Shown piece after piece: positions 10,573 to 21,572 of a stretch of 64,000 nt of DNA; within the stretch, counting starts at the first letter, position 1, and each line of letters begins with the position of its first letter. The position numbers and the translations under genes are program-made. The notes below the pieces were generated by a model that worked only from the letters and a program-made list of their open reading frames with translations, was not told the DNA's origin and did not search any database. Source of the DNA: Agelas oroides (lineage: Eukaryota > Porifera > Demospongiae > Agelasida > Agelasidae); contig OX422192.1 in assembly GCA_949130485.1 (NCBI GenBank), forward strand, positions 6,673,085 to 6,737,084, read 5' to 3'.

Positions 10573-12630
10573 TATCTGGAACGGGACTACGCACGTCAAG
10601 AAACGTGGCGGAGTACGAACAGCTTGCTGCAAGCTGTTGGCGAGCTACTCGCGTGCGAAAGGGTACCCAGGAACGATGTATACATATGATGTGCTGTGGC
10701 AGTAAAGACAGACGAATATCGGATACACAGAAAGTTGTGACGCGTTTGCCACCTGCAGGTATCACACTCGGAGGCAGGCACTCTCGTGCGAAATAACGAA
10801 AACGAAGAGCCGTCTTGCACAAAGAACTAGAACTAGCTGCGTTGTGAAACCGTGTGTGCAAATCTGCTGACCATAATGATTTATTTTTTACTAAATTATA
10901 TTTCGTGTTTTTTATTTTGTGGTTTACGCAAACCACAAAAATATTTTTACAACGAAAATTTCCAGATCTGCGGTATAATTATGTAGTATGATGAATTCAA
11001 CCCTAAGATGGAGGCGAGCTGCATTAAATAGATGCGCCTACTTCCCTGTCCTAGGCCTGGGGTGGGCACTGACCCCTATAAACCATTTTCTGCCGCGCGG
11101 TAGGCAAAATACGCCATTCCAACTTGAAATACGCCTGCAGATTTTTATTTATCTTTGCGATTCTCACCAACTTTCTTTTGTTTGTGACTCGAGCTACAGC
11201 GCAGCGCAGATTTCCATAAACCTGAATGTCAAAAATTATTTTAGAGTGAAACGCACCGTTTTAGGGGTCATGACGTGATTGACATTTGGCTGTGGCAAAT
11301 TCAATGATGCTCGGCCGATTATATGTTGTTGGTAAGTCCCTCCTAGTATATGTTCAGCCACGAGCATGCTATGTGAATGCTACTCCAGTCTCAATAATTG
11401 AGTAACTGTTTTGTATGTTGACACCAAAGTGATGCCAGCATAAGGGATAAAAATTAATATAAAATAAAAACGGCCTATTATGCCAAATATGCAGCTATGT
11501 TAGGCCACCATCTAGTTTGCCAATCCTTATAACGAGCGGCTATCGGCTATGGTACGCGCGCCTGCAGTCAGTGTTTGTCACCCTGCGGTTAAAATTTTGA
11601 TGTATGGCATCGCTGCAGCATCAACATCATACATTCTAATTAGTCCAATCCACACCATAGTTGTACTACCGTTATAGACACCATTTGACGTATACTAAAG
11701 CGACTGATCAAATACTAGGACAAATGCATGGACTTACACTGGTTGCTTGTACTGTACTGTTTTGTCTCGATCGTGGGAGTAACCGGCTCGTTTTCAGGAC
11801 AGAGTAGTTTTTCTTCCTAGTCCGATCAGCTACACTGATTTCGCATTCTCTTAAGTATATATATAACACTGTATAAAAGGAAAGGTTGTTTTGACTCAAT
11901 TTGGTTACCTCAGTTTCCTCTCACTTGTCTGCATTGTTAAACACAGTGGAGTCCCACTGCCTGCTTTAGATTCCAACAGATTAAGAACTTGATTAGGCTT
12001 TCCAGAACATTAGCAAATGTCATGGGAGAATACTTTGCTAATGAAATTGTCCAATCATGTGGAAAATGGTATGAAACTGAGGTGACTGCAATGGGTTAAA
12101 ACTACCTTACAGTGTAGTCTCGCAAATGTACGGTCACGTAACTTCCGCGGTATTAAGCCTCATCTCACTGCATAACGAACATGAATTTCCATAAACCTGA
12201 CTCCTGAGCTGGCTACTATTGGGTTAAGATTTTTCGAAGCGCGCACTTGACCACAGTAGTCTCGTGCCCAGACCCACCTGCGAGGAGTGACATTCGGCTG
12301 GCTTCGTTAAAAATTCATAGCTTGCTGTATGCATAGTTGAGAACTGGTAACTAATTACCCCGCGCGCGCATGCGTTTTGTTTGTCAGTTTGTCAGTCCGG
12401 TGAAAAATTTTTAAATCTGAATATAGACAAGGTTAAACGATTTCCAAAACTGACAGTAGCATTGACATTGTAAAAAAAGTGACCTATGTGTACCTCATAA
12501 GAAGCAAAGCGGTTCTATACCCTCTACTTTTCCAGCAGTTTCCTATTTAACGTCGTGATCATCCGCCATTTTAATACGGTCAATACCGTAGAGTCAGGGT
12601 ATTTGCGGACTTGATGCGTGTGTCCATAAT
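10573..12630. other. Long intergenic stretch without supported genes
   Basis: Open frames up to 146 codons occur on both strands, but they have no splice support and cysteine/arginine-rich, non-protein-like composition. CpG-containing patches occur near 10200-10350 and 10600-10800. A partial TAGTCTCGTGCCCAGAC MITE end lies at 12255. Confidence 0.4.
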
Positions 12631-12636
12631 TTTGAT

Positions 12637-12830
12637 ATGGTGGAGTCCGGGCATGCACAGCGAAATTTCCGTATTGCTACCCCGATCTGTATAGTTTTCG
12701 AAAAAGCGTTTATACCAGCGTGGACCATAGAAGAGACAGAAAGCGTTCTCTTAAATTTAGGGAAATGCTGGAAAAAACACACCCAGGATGCACAAGAGAG
12801 GAGACAAAGAGAAGCCCAGTCAAAGAGAAG
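12637..12830 (+). CDS. Possible first-exon ORF within a dispersed repeat
   Basis: An ATG-initiated frame of about 65 codons ends in a helical, charged segment rich in Gln, Arg and Lys (after EETESVLLNLGKCWKK), with an AAG|GTATAA donor-like site near 12830. The region just upstream (12380-12600) resembles 6340-6530, sharing CAGTTTGTCAGTCC, TTTCCAGC and CTATTTAAC motifs, so this may be part of a repeat rather than a host gene. No domain is recognised. Confidence 0.3.
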
Positions 12831-12839
12831 GTATAAATT

Positions 12840-15257
12840 TTAAGATGTGTGTTATTAACGGAAGAAGTTTGGTTAGTAGTATTTACAGTAGCTGCAGCAA
12901 ATAGTGATAGATACCTCTTTCATCCAGAAACAGAGAAATACAAAATCCTTATCAAAACAATGCGCACACAGCAAAGTAACAGCCACAGACTTGACACACA
13001 ACATACCAACCACCACCTCTACAATTGAACGTCAGCGGATATAACTTGCATTTATAGGATCAGCTTCCCTGAAACGAACACCTCACACCATGCAAACCAT
13101 ACACTAACTAAAGCAGAATATATGTGAAACCATTCATGACATCCCTATATTGCAAACTGTTAAAATAATAAACAAAAACATCTCAGGGTCCCTTTATATC
13201 ATAAAACAGCGCGGGGTATGTCTTCACTGAAGACTTCTAGTTTACACTTAAAAAGGTGTGGGACATGCAGACACTGAAAAACCATGGGGTAGCTAGGCCT
13301 ACCCTTATTAAATGGGATAGCACAATGGGGCCATTCGTTCTACCTAAGTAGCTACTCTTGCTACCTGTAGGCAAAGTCTGAACACAGCCTGGCTTGTAAT
13401 GCATAGTCCTTACTTGAGATACTTAGAGAAAGGCCGGCAGATGGGTGTCGCCACGCATCAGCCGTGAAGCGAATTCTCTGCCGCCTTCTGTGCTCAGTCT
13501 GTCTACATAACTGTTTAATAGCGTTTGCATACATAGACGTACGGTAGGTACTCATGCTTCCAGCTGCCTATTCCGTTGTCGCTGCCAAATAAGTGCGCAA
13601 GATCCGACTGTCCTTCCAGGCTGGCTGTCTTCTATAAGCGTCATCTTTCAAGCTCACCTTGGAGCTAGCTGCCTAAGGCTATCTAGCTGGCTGCCAAGTT
13701 AGGGTCGCGTTAAATTACAGCGTTCAAAAACGGGAGGCTGTCTTTTCACCCAATCCCATGTGGTGCCGCCCTAATTGGTCACGTGACTTCCGGTGCAACT
13801 TGCACGGCCTGCAGTACAGTTAAGTCGGGCGAGTCACTAGCGCCTTGTCAGTCCCGCGGTTGACCTAGGCTAGACTCTTGCAGCATGGAACTAGCTAGAT
13901 GACTTCTTTCAGCGTTAGTACATGACGTTAATATTATGTTCTTTATTACAAAAGTAGCCTGCCTGCATAAAGAATAAGGCTGATATTACTTGTTTTACTG
14001 GTTAAGTTGTACTGTAAGTTGTTCAGCTGAAATTCAACCATGCAAGTTGATGCAAAACAGAACTGATTGTAAAATTTAACCATGAATACTTACAAAAAAA
14101 TAACATCCTCATACCAGGCCTTCTAATCATGCGTTAGTTTCTTGCAGTATGCCTGACAAGCACTGGAGTAAGAAGGACTGAGGCTAACAAAAATTGACTA
14201 GGTACACAAATGACTACATACAACACGACAGCATGTAAGCATCATATATTAGGTCTTCACGTGGAAGGAACAGGCAGATCTTGACTGAAGCTTCTACACT
14301 TCTCAATCTGCAAGGAGAAATAGAAAAGTTCCCTATCAACTCCGTCTCATGCCCAGACTATTTTTCGGCACGCAGAAGGAAAAAAAGTCTGCTCAAAGGC
14401 CTATTCCGTTTTTGGATCCAAGTGCCACGATGGTGGCGCTCCAATCACATTGCTTCATGCGAATGACGTCACGTACTACAATAACTAATTTTAAGAAGGC
14501 TAGGCGGTTGAAGCGCTATCAGAACCACAGAACAGACTAGCGAAGGAAGCCAGGACTTCTGTGAACAGCGGTGTGCGCTTCTGAGCTTGACAACTGGCAG
14601 TGTGAAGTTTCTGAGCTTCAAATGTTGATAAGATTGTCCTGGCTTTCTGACGTTGACAGAAGCTTCAAGTTTTGTGAATCTCTGTTTCTTGGCGTTCGGA
14701 AGCTCCGAGAAGGATGATCCCTGCAACGAGCTGTCTCTTTTGAGTTCTTTCATAGTTTCAAGCTTTGAATGTGTGACTTCACGTAATGCATTTTTAAAGA
14801 CGTTGCATCACCAATTTTTAAACCGCAGGGAACAAAAATGGAATAGGCCGTTGACCAGACTATTTTTTCCCTCCCCATGTGGAAAAATAGCCTGGGAACG
14901 AGACTAAGCAACTCATTGACACTTGTGATAATAGGACACCATATACATACCAAATAAAAGTAGTAAAGTTATGTGCATAGGATTAAGTTATTCCAACTGG
15001 GTGGATGGATAATTACCCAAGGCCACTATTCGATGACTTTTCACTCAGAGCTTCAGATTGTGCGGCTGATATTCGAGGGCAGTGTCTCATCAATAGTCGA
15101 CAGTATGCATGACGTTATGAGGAGGGGGGGAGGGGGGTCACAACATCAGTGATGTTACTTTGGGAAAAAATAGTTTGTAGATGCTCCCTTAGAAGGGCCT
15201 TATGCTAATTTCGTTTATGCTTCTGTCTGGATTTTACTTTCACTGGCTCTTACACTT
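12840..15257. other. Intergenic DNA with repeat fragments
   Basis: No convincing gene. At 13717-13790 a block including GGGAGGCTGTCTTTTCACCC followed by CACGTG is inverted relative to 15640-15705, next to the candidate gene at 15258-15612. Two partial CCCAGACTATTTTT MITE fragments lie at 14343-14400 and 14850-14910, and a poly-G run at 15121-15137. Confidence 0.45.
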
Positions 15258-15612
15258 TTAAAACCACTTGTGTGGTGTGATGAGGACACACTTTAGCACA
15301 AGGCACACCCAGTCACCCTCTACCAGTGCTATGAAATCCTCCCTTTCCTTCTTGCCACACTCACAATCTACCAGGAGGTTTGGAGAGCAGACAAAAGTGG
15401 CCAGATGTGGTAAGAAGTGTCTTGTATTTATACAGAAGAGGCTTCTTACTGCATCTGGCCACTTTCAGGAGTCAATCCTTGTCCCCATCCCAGTATAATA
15501 AGCTACCCTCTCTCATTTATACGTAAAGTAAAACATCGCTAAATCAATAAGCTGCCTTACCTGTCGAGGAGAACACGCTGCTCCTGCCGTTCGCAAGCGC
15601 AGCGTCCAACAT
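15258..15612 (-). CDS. Candidate two-exon small gene on the minus strand
   Basis: Exon 1 (15561-15612) starts at ATG and codes 17 residues (MLDAALANGRSSVFSST) before a GTAAGG donor. Exon 2 (15258-15367) follows an acceptor with a pyrimidine tract and reads 36 codons in phase to TAA. The product would be 53 residues, with a Cys-x-Cys motif (DCECGKKE) and an acidic stretch. A CACGTG box and CpG-rich DNA lie upstream at about 15650. Exon 2 abuts a 24-bp-arm hairpin (15398-15468) whose sequence stays open in the same frame, so this may instead be a transposon-derived frame. Confidence 0.4.
15398..15468. repeat. Hairpin with 24-bp arms
   Basis: AAAGTGGCCAGATGTGGTAA and continuing bases up to 15421 are matched by a near-exact inverse complement ending at 15468, around a loop of about 20 bases. 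It lies inside the only intron of the gene proposed at 15258-15612. Confidence 0.7.
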
Positions 15613-15726
15613 ATTTGCTTCATCAATGACCTTTCGTCCTGGAGGCCTATCACGTGATCCGCATGGGATTGGGTGAAAAGACAGCCTCCCGTTCAAAAAC
15701 ATACGGAACGACGTACGCCATATATA

Positions 15727-16905
15727 TAAGACTTGAAAAAACATTAAAAATGTAAAAGGATGTAGGGATGGCATGCCAAAAAGCATGCAAACAAGGTAGG
15801 GATGATATAATAGTGAAGGTAAATTAACAAAGCCTCATCCCTGCATCTTTTTCACATTAGTTTGCAACTGTAATGTAAAAAGATGTAGGGATAGGGCTTT
15901 GTAAATTTACCTTCACTATTATATCATCCCTACCTTGTTTGCATGCTTTTTGGCATGCCATCCCTACATCCTTTTACATTTTTAATGTTTTTTCAAGTCT
16001 TGTTTCTGTACTTTTTTGATGTTAATCTCAGTTACAGTTAGACCTAAGCCTATGAAGAAATTTTTCTTTCAAAACTTGAAACGGGATTGACAATTTAGTA
16101 GTGGTTCCAAGCATATAATAACTTTGCCAGCTAGAATCTGATGAGGGCCAACCACTCTCCGGAGCTTCGCACGATAAACCGATCTCCTGAATGTGTGGCC
16201 TGACGACTGACCAGCTGCAGCACAGTTTACTAAAGCTGTGAGTAGCTACTTTATTTAGTGTAGCTATAAGTTAGCAGCTGAATGCAGCGCCTTACCTGTG
16301 TGGCGTTCGTAAACCTTGCCCACTACGGGAAGAGACCGTGCCGGCCGTGCGCGTGGTCCACTCGCGATTTCGCTCGTGCACTAGCCTCGTTCCCAAACAA
16401 TGTGATCGTGGTATTTGGCCTGGGAACGAGACTACATGTGCGCATGCGTACAACATTAGAAAATGGCGTCCTTCGCAACGGACAGCAACCACAGAGTGTT
16501 GTGAATGGCTTTTATCGACCAGGATGAATTTGAGACTATGAAGACGCTGAGTGGTTGGGAAGCTGCGCACTGTGATGAGCATCCGTTTCGTGCTAAAATC
16601 AAGGTGAGTGCTTGAACCGTTTTTGAGTTATCGTTGTTTGAACAAAAGTCGTAACAAGAAAGAAAGAAAAGAAGAATACGAAAAATGGCACTTTTGCTAT
16701 CGCACACTTTTGTGTTTAGCTGTCTTCCGCGTGGCTTTTGGCCACTTATATGAGTCTTGCTGATCACAAAGGCACTCAAAGAGGAAGCCTGGATGCTTAA
16801 ATAAACTTTTTGCGTGTTTGTGGTGAAGTTATACGGCTTTTGCTTAAGTATTGCATATATTGCGCGTCGGCGCCATCCCTACATAGAGAGTCTACCGACT
16901 CTCTG
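15727..16905 (+). mobile_element. Composite foldback element, copy A
   Basis: The left part (15728-16001) is a long inverted repeat with arms of about 125 bp containing GGATGTAGGGATGGCATGCC. It is followed by about 900 bp of unique-looking sequence ending in the palindrome AGAGAGTCTACCGACTCTCT (16886-16905). The same order appears at 32143-34092 and 44245-45852, and the right end alone appears inverted at 36431-36662. The unique part includes a TAGCCTCGTTCCC MITE-like palindrome and the exon-like ORF at 16505-16603. No transposase is visible, so it is non-autonomous or a promoter-bearing fragment of a larger element. Confidence 0.75.
16505..16603 (+). CDS. Exon-like 33-codon ORF with splice donor inside the composite element (copy A)
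   Basis: ATG at 16505 opens 33 codons, beginning MAFIDQDEFETMK and including LSGWEAA, which end exactly at AAG|GTGAGT (donor at 16604). The orthologous positions in copies B (33683-33780) and C (45448-45546) keep the ATG and donor, but copy B has lost one base. Of the codon differences between A and C, eight change the residue and two are silent, so there is no sign of purifying selection since the copies separated. It may be the first exon of the element's parent transposase or of a captured host gene. Confidence 0.45.
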
Positions 16906-17660
16906 ATATATATATGAAAAATTGCAATTCAACTCACTAGTGTAGGCTCGCTCACAAATCTGTCGTAAGTATTCCGATCCGTATGTCCTAAGATATTGTA
17001 ATTTAACGCGACCTCCGCGCGCCGCGTACGGACAAAAGTAAAATTTCCACTCAGCAAGTGTTTCAGCGTGGCAAGTGAACACGCAATTACGAGAAACTTT
17101 TAGGGAAAGCTGGAGCTTAAGCATCTACTGCACGAGGGCAAGCAGTTATGTAAACAAACCAGGCTACTTTGCTGTACGTGAAAGTAAGGACAAACTACTG
17201 AGGCCGTGTGTTCACAGAAGACAGAGGTCAACAGTAGCTGTCTCTGCCTTTTAGTGTGTGAATACTAGAATCCAGTGAGAGTAGCTGCTTAGGCAAGATG
17301 AATGGTTCCATTGTGTGGTACCTCTCCATATAATTGGCAAGGTAGTCTTTCATTGATAATTTGTAACATGCAAGAACCTTGTGACTGACTGAGAGTCGGA
17401 GAAATCTTGTCACGCATGCTGGTAGTGCACTGGTGAAACATTAACTTGCCAACCCACTGCATTCCACAATGTTCTACATTCCCCTAGTTGATTTGATCAT
17501 AACTTTTTCTTTTCACTTGGCTGACTATAATTGGGGCAGGCGTGAGCGAGCCCCACATTAGTGAGTTGAACGGCAGAATTTCTCTGATATATATATATGT
17601 AATATAATGTATATATAATTATGTATCGTATGTCTGGTGCATACATACATGTGCCGCGTG
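16906..17660. other. Intergenic DNA with TA-rich microsatellites
   Basis: No supported gene. It contains a short repeat-end motif (GGCTCGCTCAC near 16940; GAGCGAGCCCCAC near 17545, inverted) that also occurs at 32984, 34147 and 40871, and TA-rich microsatellite at 17583-17622. Confidence 0.4.
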
Positions 17661-17664
17661 ACAC

Positions 17665-17996
17665 TATGATGAATGATGGCTGGTCTTTGTGGTCAACTAA
17701 TCGTAGACTGGGCATCTGACCAATCAATGTCATGGCCAGTGTCCGCAGCATGTTCAGCAGAGGTCATGGAGTTGGCTGTTGTCAGAGCCTGTTTGTGTTC
17801 CTTGAGGCAGTGCATCAGAGTCCTTCCCATCCTGGCCTACATAAGTGGCGGGGCAGTCACCACGAGGGACTTTGCACACCACTCCTGCCTTCTCCTCTGG
17901 TGGAACAGGGTCTTTTACCCGAATCAAGAGGTTCCTGAATGTTTTGTGTGGTTTGCAGGTCCTGATGCCAAGCAGAACACAAACGGGCCCTGACAA
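17665..17996 (-). pseudogene. Penelope-like retroelement endonuclease (GIY-YIG) relic, minus half
   Basis: Read on the minus strand the segment encodes RTCKPHKTFRNLL, then KDPVPPEEKAGVV, then CPATYVGQ. These are the linker and GIY-YIG core expected at the C-terminus of Penelope-like reverse transcriptases. After CPATYVGQ the frame shifts by one, and the continuing helix (GRTLMHCLKEH) is in another frame. The segment is truncated at both ends and lacks the reverse-transcriptase domain. Its 5' end meets the plus-strand fragment at 17981 head to head. Confidence 0.65.
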
Positions 17997-18215
17997 CAGC
18001 CAACTCCATGACCTCTGCCCTTGCCGAACATGCTATGGACACTGGCCATAACATGGATTGGTCAGATGCCCAGGTCGTCGATGCCAGCCCCCTCCTCAAA
18101 CACTAGAGAGTTGGTACATCCGCAGCCAACCTGAACAGAGAGAGGGGCATGTTACCAACAGTCTACCATCACAAAGACCAGCCATCATTCATCATAGCTC
18201 TCCTTCCCCCCACCT
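17981..18215 (+). pseudogene. Penelope-like retroelement endonuclease relic, plus half
   Basis: The plus strand reads ALTTANSMTSALAEHAMDTG, a tryptophan-aspartate segment and a KH tail, then a TAG. The frame resumes with NLNRERG and ends near HHKDQPSFIIAL. This is the C-terminal part of the same endonuclease region whose N-terminal part is on the opposite strand at 17665-17996. The two share an inverted stretch around ACAACAGCCAACTCCATGAC. About 200 bp downstream is a hammerhead-like motif (18433). Confidence 0.6.
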
Positions 18216-18432
18216 TCTAAACTGTCTACACATTTTCAAAAAATTGTCAATTTCAATCTTACTGTGCTTATAGCAGTCTTCCAGTCTTGTATACCCTAGC
18301 TGTACTGTGTCCTCTGTCTCCTTATTTTTGTCTGGCTACACCTGTTATCTTTTACATTCCTCACCCGCCTTTTATTCCCCCCACTTTCCCTTGCTGTATT
18401 TATTCTCAAGCAGTTATACTGCCTGTATTGCA

Positions 18433-18463
18433 CTGATGAAGGCCACTGTATAGTGGCCGAAAC
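18433..18463 (+). ncRNA. Hammerhead-ribozyme-like core
   Basis: CTGATGA (18433-18439) is followed by a perfect 7-bp stem, GGCCACT/AGTGGCC with loop GTAT (18441-18458), then GAAAC (18459-18463). This is the conserved core plus stem II of a type I hammerhead. Hammerheads are known in the terminal repeats of Penelope-like elements, and this one lies just downstream of a Penelope endonuclease relic. I could not find a convincing stem I or stem III with a GUC-type cleavage site, so it may be inactive or need a dimer. Confidence 0.5.
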
Positions 18464-18681
18464 GCTTGATCCCAACTTGAGGACTATTTGGTTGGTGCGA
18501 AAGAGAGCAAAGGAAACTGACATTGATATACCCAACCACACAGGACTCTACAAATGCAGTATATACGTAACTACCATGCTGCCTATGAAACACAAATACA
18601 CAATATAACTCATTCACGCTCTCCCCACAATGCACCGCATTTGCCTAGTAATAATAATAAGCTTAATAATTTTTCAAGGCT

Positions 18682-19330
18682 AACCGCACCCCAAGTAGAA
18701 AGAGGTGGGCAAATCAGCTTGTTCTGCCATAAATGAATCATTAACTCTTTAACAACTGTAGGCTATTTACTGGAAGTCTTTTTTAGGCTATGGATACCTT
18801 CCTTGGTCCGTATTTCCACTTATGCTTGGAGCTAGCACTGGAAACTTGAATCAAAGCTTTATTGACACATTCTCTGTGGGTTCATGACCTTGGCCACACC
18901 CACTCATTAGTGAGTGTTCAATAGTCAGGGCCAGGTAAGGTCAGGCTGCGTCCTATACCTCACAGATTTGGCTGTCACCAGTCTTTGCATGGCTGTTAAT
19001 GGCACTCATGACCAGGGCTTTTCTACAGGCAGCTGCAGCGGCTGCTTGTCAGCCAGAGGGGTGCTCCCACCCACTTCCCCCTGTCCCACCCTTTCTGCTA
19101 GTGCAGAACCTATCTTCAAAACGGATTGCGCCAACTGATAACATGCAGCCAAAAACTGACGACGCCAAAAAGCGTCATCGGTTGTTAAAGGGTTAAGCTA
19201 ACCCACTATAGGTACACATAGTGTGGAAGCCTTGATTATAGGGCAAAAGTGGAACAGGGAGTTGGATTTAGGTGCACAATCCAGCTCCTAATAATAAGCA
19301 TAGCTTAAATTGCATGTAGAGTGAAATGAA
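18682..19330. mobile_element. Second copy of the CCCAAGTGG-terminated element, interrupted by a MITE
   Basis: 18682-18744 matches the left end of the element at 9069 (CGCACCCCAAGTAGAAAG, then CTGCCATAAATGAATCATTAA). 19193-19330 continues the same alignment (TTAAGCTAACCCACTA onward, matching 9175-9310). The gap is filled by the MITE at 18745-19192. The right boundary of this copy was not identified. Confidence 0.7.
18745..19192. mobile_element. MITE with CYCTTTAACAACYG termini and TTAA duplication, copy 2
   Basis: The ends CTCTTTAACAACTG and its inverse CGGTTGTTAAAGGG are flanked by TTAA on both sides (18741-18744 and 19193-19196). The homologous uninterrupted site at 9175-9178 has a single TTAA, which proves insertion with TTAA duplication. 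The interior is the inverse of the copy at 8125-8601. Precise TTAA use is the signature of piggyBac-type transposition, so a piggyBac-derived MITE is inferred. Confidence 0.85.
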
Positions 19331-20438
19331 ACAAAGCTCCAAGAAGCTGCGAGCAAAAGGGGGTGTGACAGAAAGTACTACAATCAGCGTAAGTGAAATA
19401 CTCTGTGTAGTTAGAAAATATGATGTAGGCTGCATAGCACAACAGTTATTGTTCCATTGGCACACATGGGTAACTGGCAAACAGTTCAGCTTGCTGACAT
19501 TGAAATAGTGTGGGGTATGTCTTCTTTGAGACTTTGAAGACCTCTAGTGTGGGTGGAGATGTTTGTTATCTAATTGCAATCCTTAGTGAGTAGTGAGCAT
19601 TCAGCTGCTTTTTTGTTTTGTTTTTTAGCTAGGAGACAGCTAAGAATCAAGTGGAGGGTATCAACACTTGTGTGGCAAGGAGTACGCAAAACGAACTACT
19701 TTTCTTGCTCCACAAACTTCAGTGACTACGCATGTGCTACTGCATGGTGGATGAGAGAAGTCTGCATACATAGTGTGAGTTATGCTTAGTATCCTTGTTC
19801 TCTAAACATTCTGTGGGTGTACTGTGTTATGATTGCAAAGTGGCATTTAGGTTGGGCATGTGGTGTGTTATTATACGACAGGCAATTATCATGGTTTTGT
19901 AAAGTGTGGTGGATGTTTCTGCTGCATCTGATCATCCAATGAATACATCCTCTCAGGTAGAAACTAGAAGAAACACATGTAGGCTATATCTATCATACCA
20001 TGCATATGCACATGCCTGTTTACACAAAAATTGCATCAAAAATGTGACAGCTCATGTGCATGTACGTATAAGCTCCAAATTCATTTGGCAGGTCGACCCT
20101 AGGTCAACCTCTGGTGAAGCAATGAGAATGAGGCTAGGTGAGCAGCCCAGAGATTTTGACTTCCATTTTAGGCGTTCATTCCTGTTTCCGTTCCCATTCC
20201 CGTTTCCATTCCTGCATATCCGTATTTTTCCAGTTGCCCTTTGTCAAGAACATTGCATTGTTTTCTGATAATAGAAAAGCATGCATTACACATGTTGAAA
20301 TGAATAACTCCTACTCATTTTCAAAACAAATGGCATATAAGGAAACTTTTATGTGGTACTGTTCTCTAAACATACTGCTAAATATTTTATGTTTGCATAT
20401 ATAGTGCACTCAGTGAAGCTGAAGTGAAGCTCCTTGCC
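19331..20438. other. Intergenic region upstream of the receptor gene
   Basis: No supported gene. A TTTCCATTCC-type hexameric tract lies at 20160-20220, similar to 42385-42475. A possible acceptor ending CACTCAG lies at 20409-20414, just before the receptor's ATG, so a 5' non-coding exon is possible. Confidence 0.4.
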
Positions 20439-21572
20439 ATGGATGCTGGAGAAGTCTTCCTGTCCTGCAACAACTTGACTCTGGAGCAGTACAGAACCAT
20501 TGTGCTCTCAAGAGCTCTCACTGGAGCAGGAGGATGTGCTGTCTCCATTGCTGTGCTTGGGATCATTCTACTCACTACCAAGAGAAAAGCATGGGAGAAT
20601 TTCACAAAGAGAGTCTACTTCGCAAATATTTTCTATACCTTGATCTATTCCATTGCGACTATAGCAGCAGTGAACTACTCACACCCTCCTTCCCAGGAAT
20701 CAGCATGGTGTGAGGCTATGGGCTTTATCCTGCAATACTCTGGTACACTAATTGTTGTCCATTATTTAGCTCTTGCCTTCACAATAGTGCTCCAAGTAAC
20801 TTTACCCGTCTACCAAGCAGTTAAGAAAAGAAACTATAGCTTCAGAAAAGCAAATTTGAAATGTGCAGAAGTCTTTCTGTTCCTGATCCTGTTTCTTTGT
20901 CCCCTTCTGAACACCTGGGAGCCATTTCTTCCACAGCTACCATCTTATGGCAACCATGGGCCAACGTGCTGGTTTCGGTTAGAGCTAACTAACAACTGCA
21001 CTTACAACACACTCAATGAGCTTTTTCTGTGGGCAATTCCTTTTGCAGTTTCATGTTTTGGATACTCTGTGTTAACTTTCATTGTGTTCGTTACTCTGTG
21101 TGGCATGTATCACAAGGTTCGCACGACAACACTTGGAGGTCATATCATCAGGGTCATTCCAACAGTAGTATTCCTGATAATACTAACACTTGTGATAATG
21201 GTGTGGTTTATAAGATCAGCTGTCCACTCTCATAGGTTTGGCTCTTTTTCAGCTTGGCTAAGAAGTGTAACGATTACAGAAGCAGTTAATCTTGTAATGC
21301 TAATGGCTGTAGGAATGTATGTACACTTTCCAATGCATCTGTGTGGGCAGTGCAGGAGATCTCCAAGCTCGTCAACAGGACAAAGTGAACTTCAACCTCT
21401 ACATCCCCCAGAACACAGCAATTCTACTCAAACAAGATTTAGCAATCCGCATTCAACAGTCACTACAGACACTACTCCATTGATTACGCATGCCCCCAAA
21501 GTGGGCCATCACAATGATCGTAGTTGCACCAGTTTCAGCGTTGCACATTCCTCAGTTACAACAGTGATCTAG
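20439..21572 (+). CDS. Seven-transmembrane G protein-coupled receptor
   Basis: This intronless frame of 377 residues starts at ATG 20439; the frame is open upstream, but no other ATG lies close by. The short N-terminus has an N-glycosylation sequon (NNLT). Seven hydrophobic segments follow, at roughly residues 25-45, 60-80, 95-120, 145-162, 195-220, 235-260 and 280-297. Single cysteines near the top of helix 3 (SAWCEAM) and in the second extracellular loop (PTCWF) could form the usual receptor disulfide. The Ser/Thr-rich tail of about 75 residues could be a phosphorylation target. I see no DRY motif at helix 3, so assignment to the classical rhodopsin class is not supported; a lineage-specific or cAMP/adhesion-like class is possible. 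The ligand is unknown. Confidence 0.8.
   Translation: MDAGEVFLSCNNLTLEQYRTIVLSRALTGAGGCAVSIAVLGIILLTTKRKAWENFTKRVYFANIFYTLIYSIATIAAVNYSHPPSQESAWCEAMGFILQYSGTLIVVHYLALAFTIVLQVTLPVYQAVKKRNYSFRKANLKCAEVFLFLILFLCPLLNTWEPFLPQLPSYGNHGPTCWFRLELTNNCTYNTLNELFLWAIPFAVSCFGYSVLTFIVFVTLCGMYHKVRTTTLGGHIIRVIPTVVFLIILTLVIMVWFIRSAVHSHRFGSFSAWLRSVTITEAVNLVMLMAVGMYVHFPMHLCGQCRRSPSSSTGQSELQPLHPPEHSNSTQTRFSNPHSTVTTDTTPLITHAPKVGHHNDRSCTSFSVAHSSVTTVI

Noticed and set aside
10496-10936. Minus-strand ORF of 146 codons
   Set aside because: No splice or motif support, overlaps other open frames, and includes the terminal repeat of the pogo-like element.
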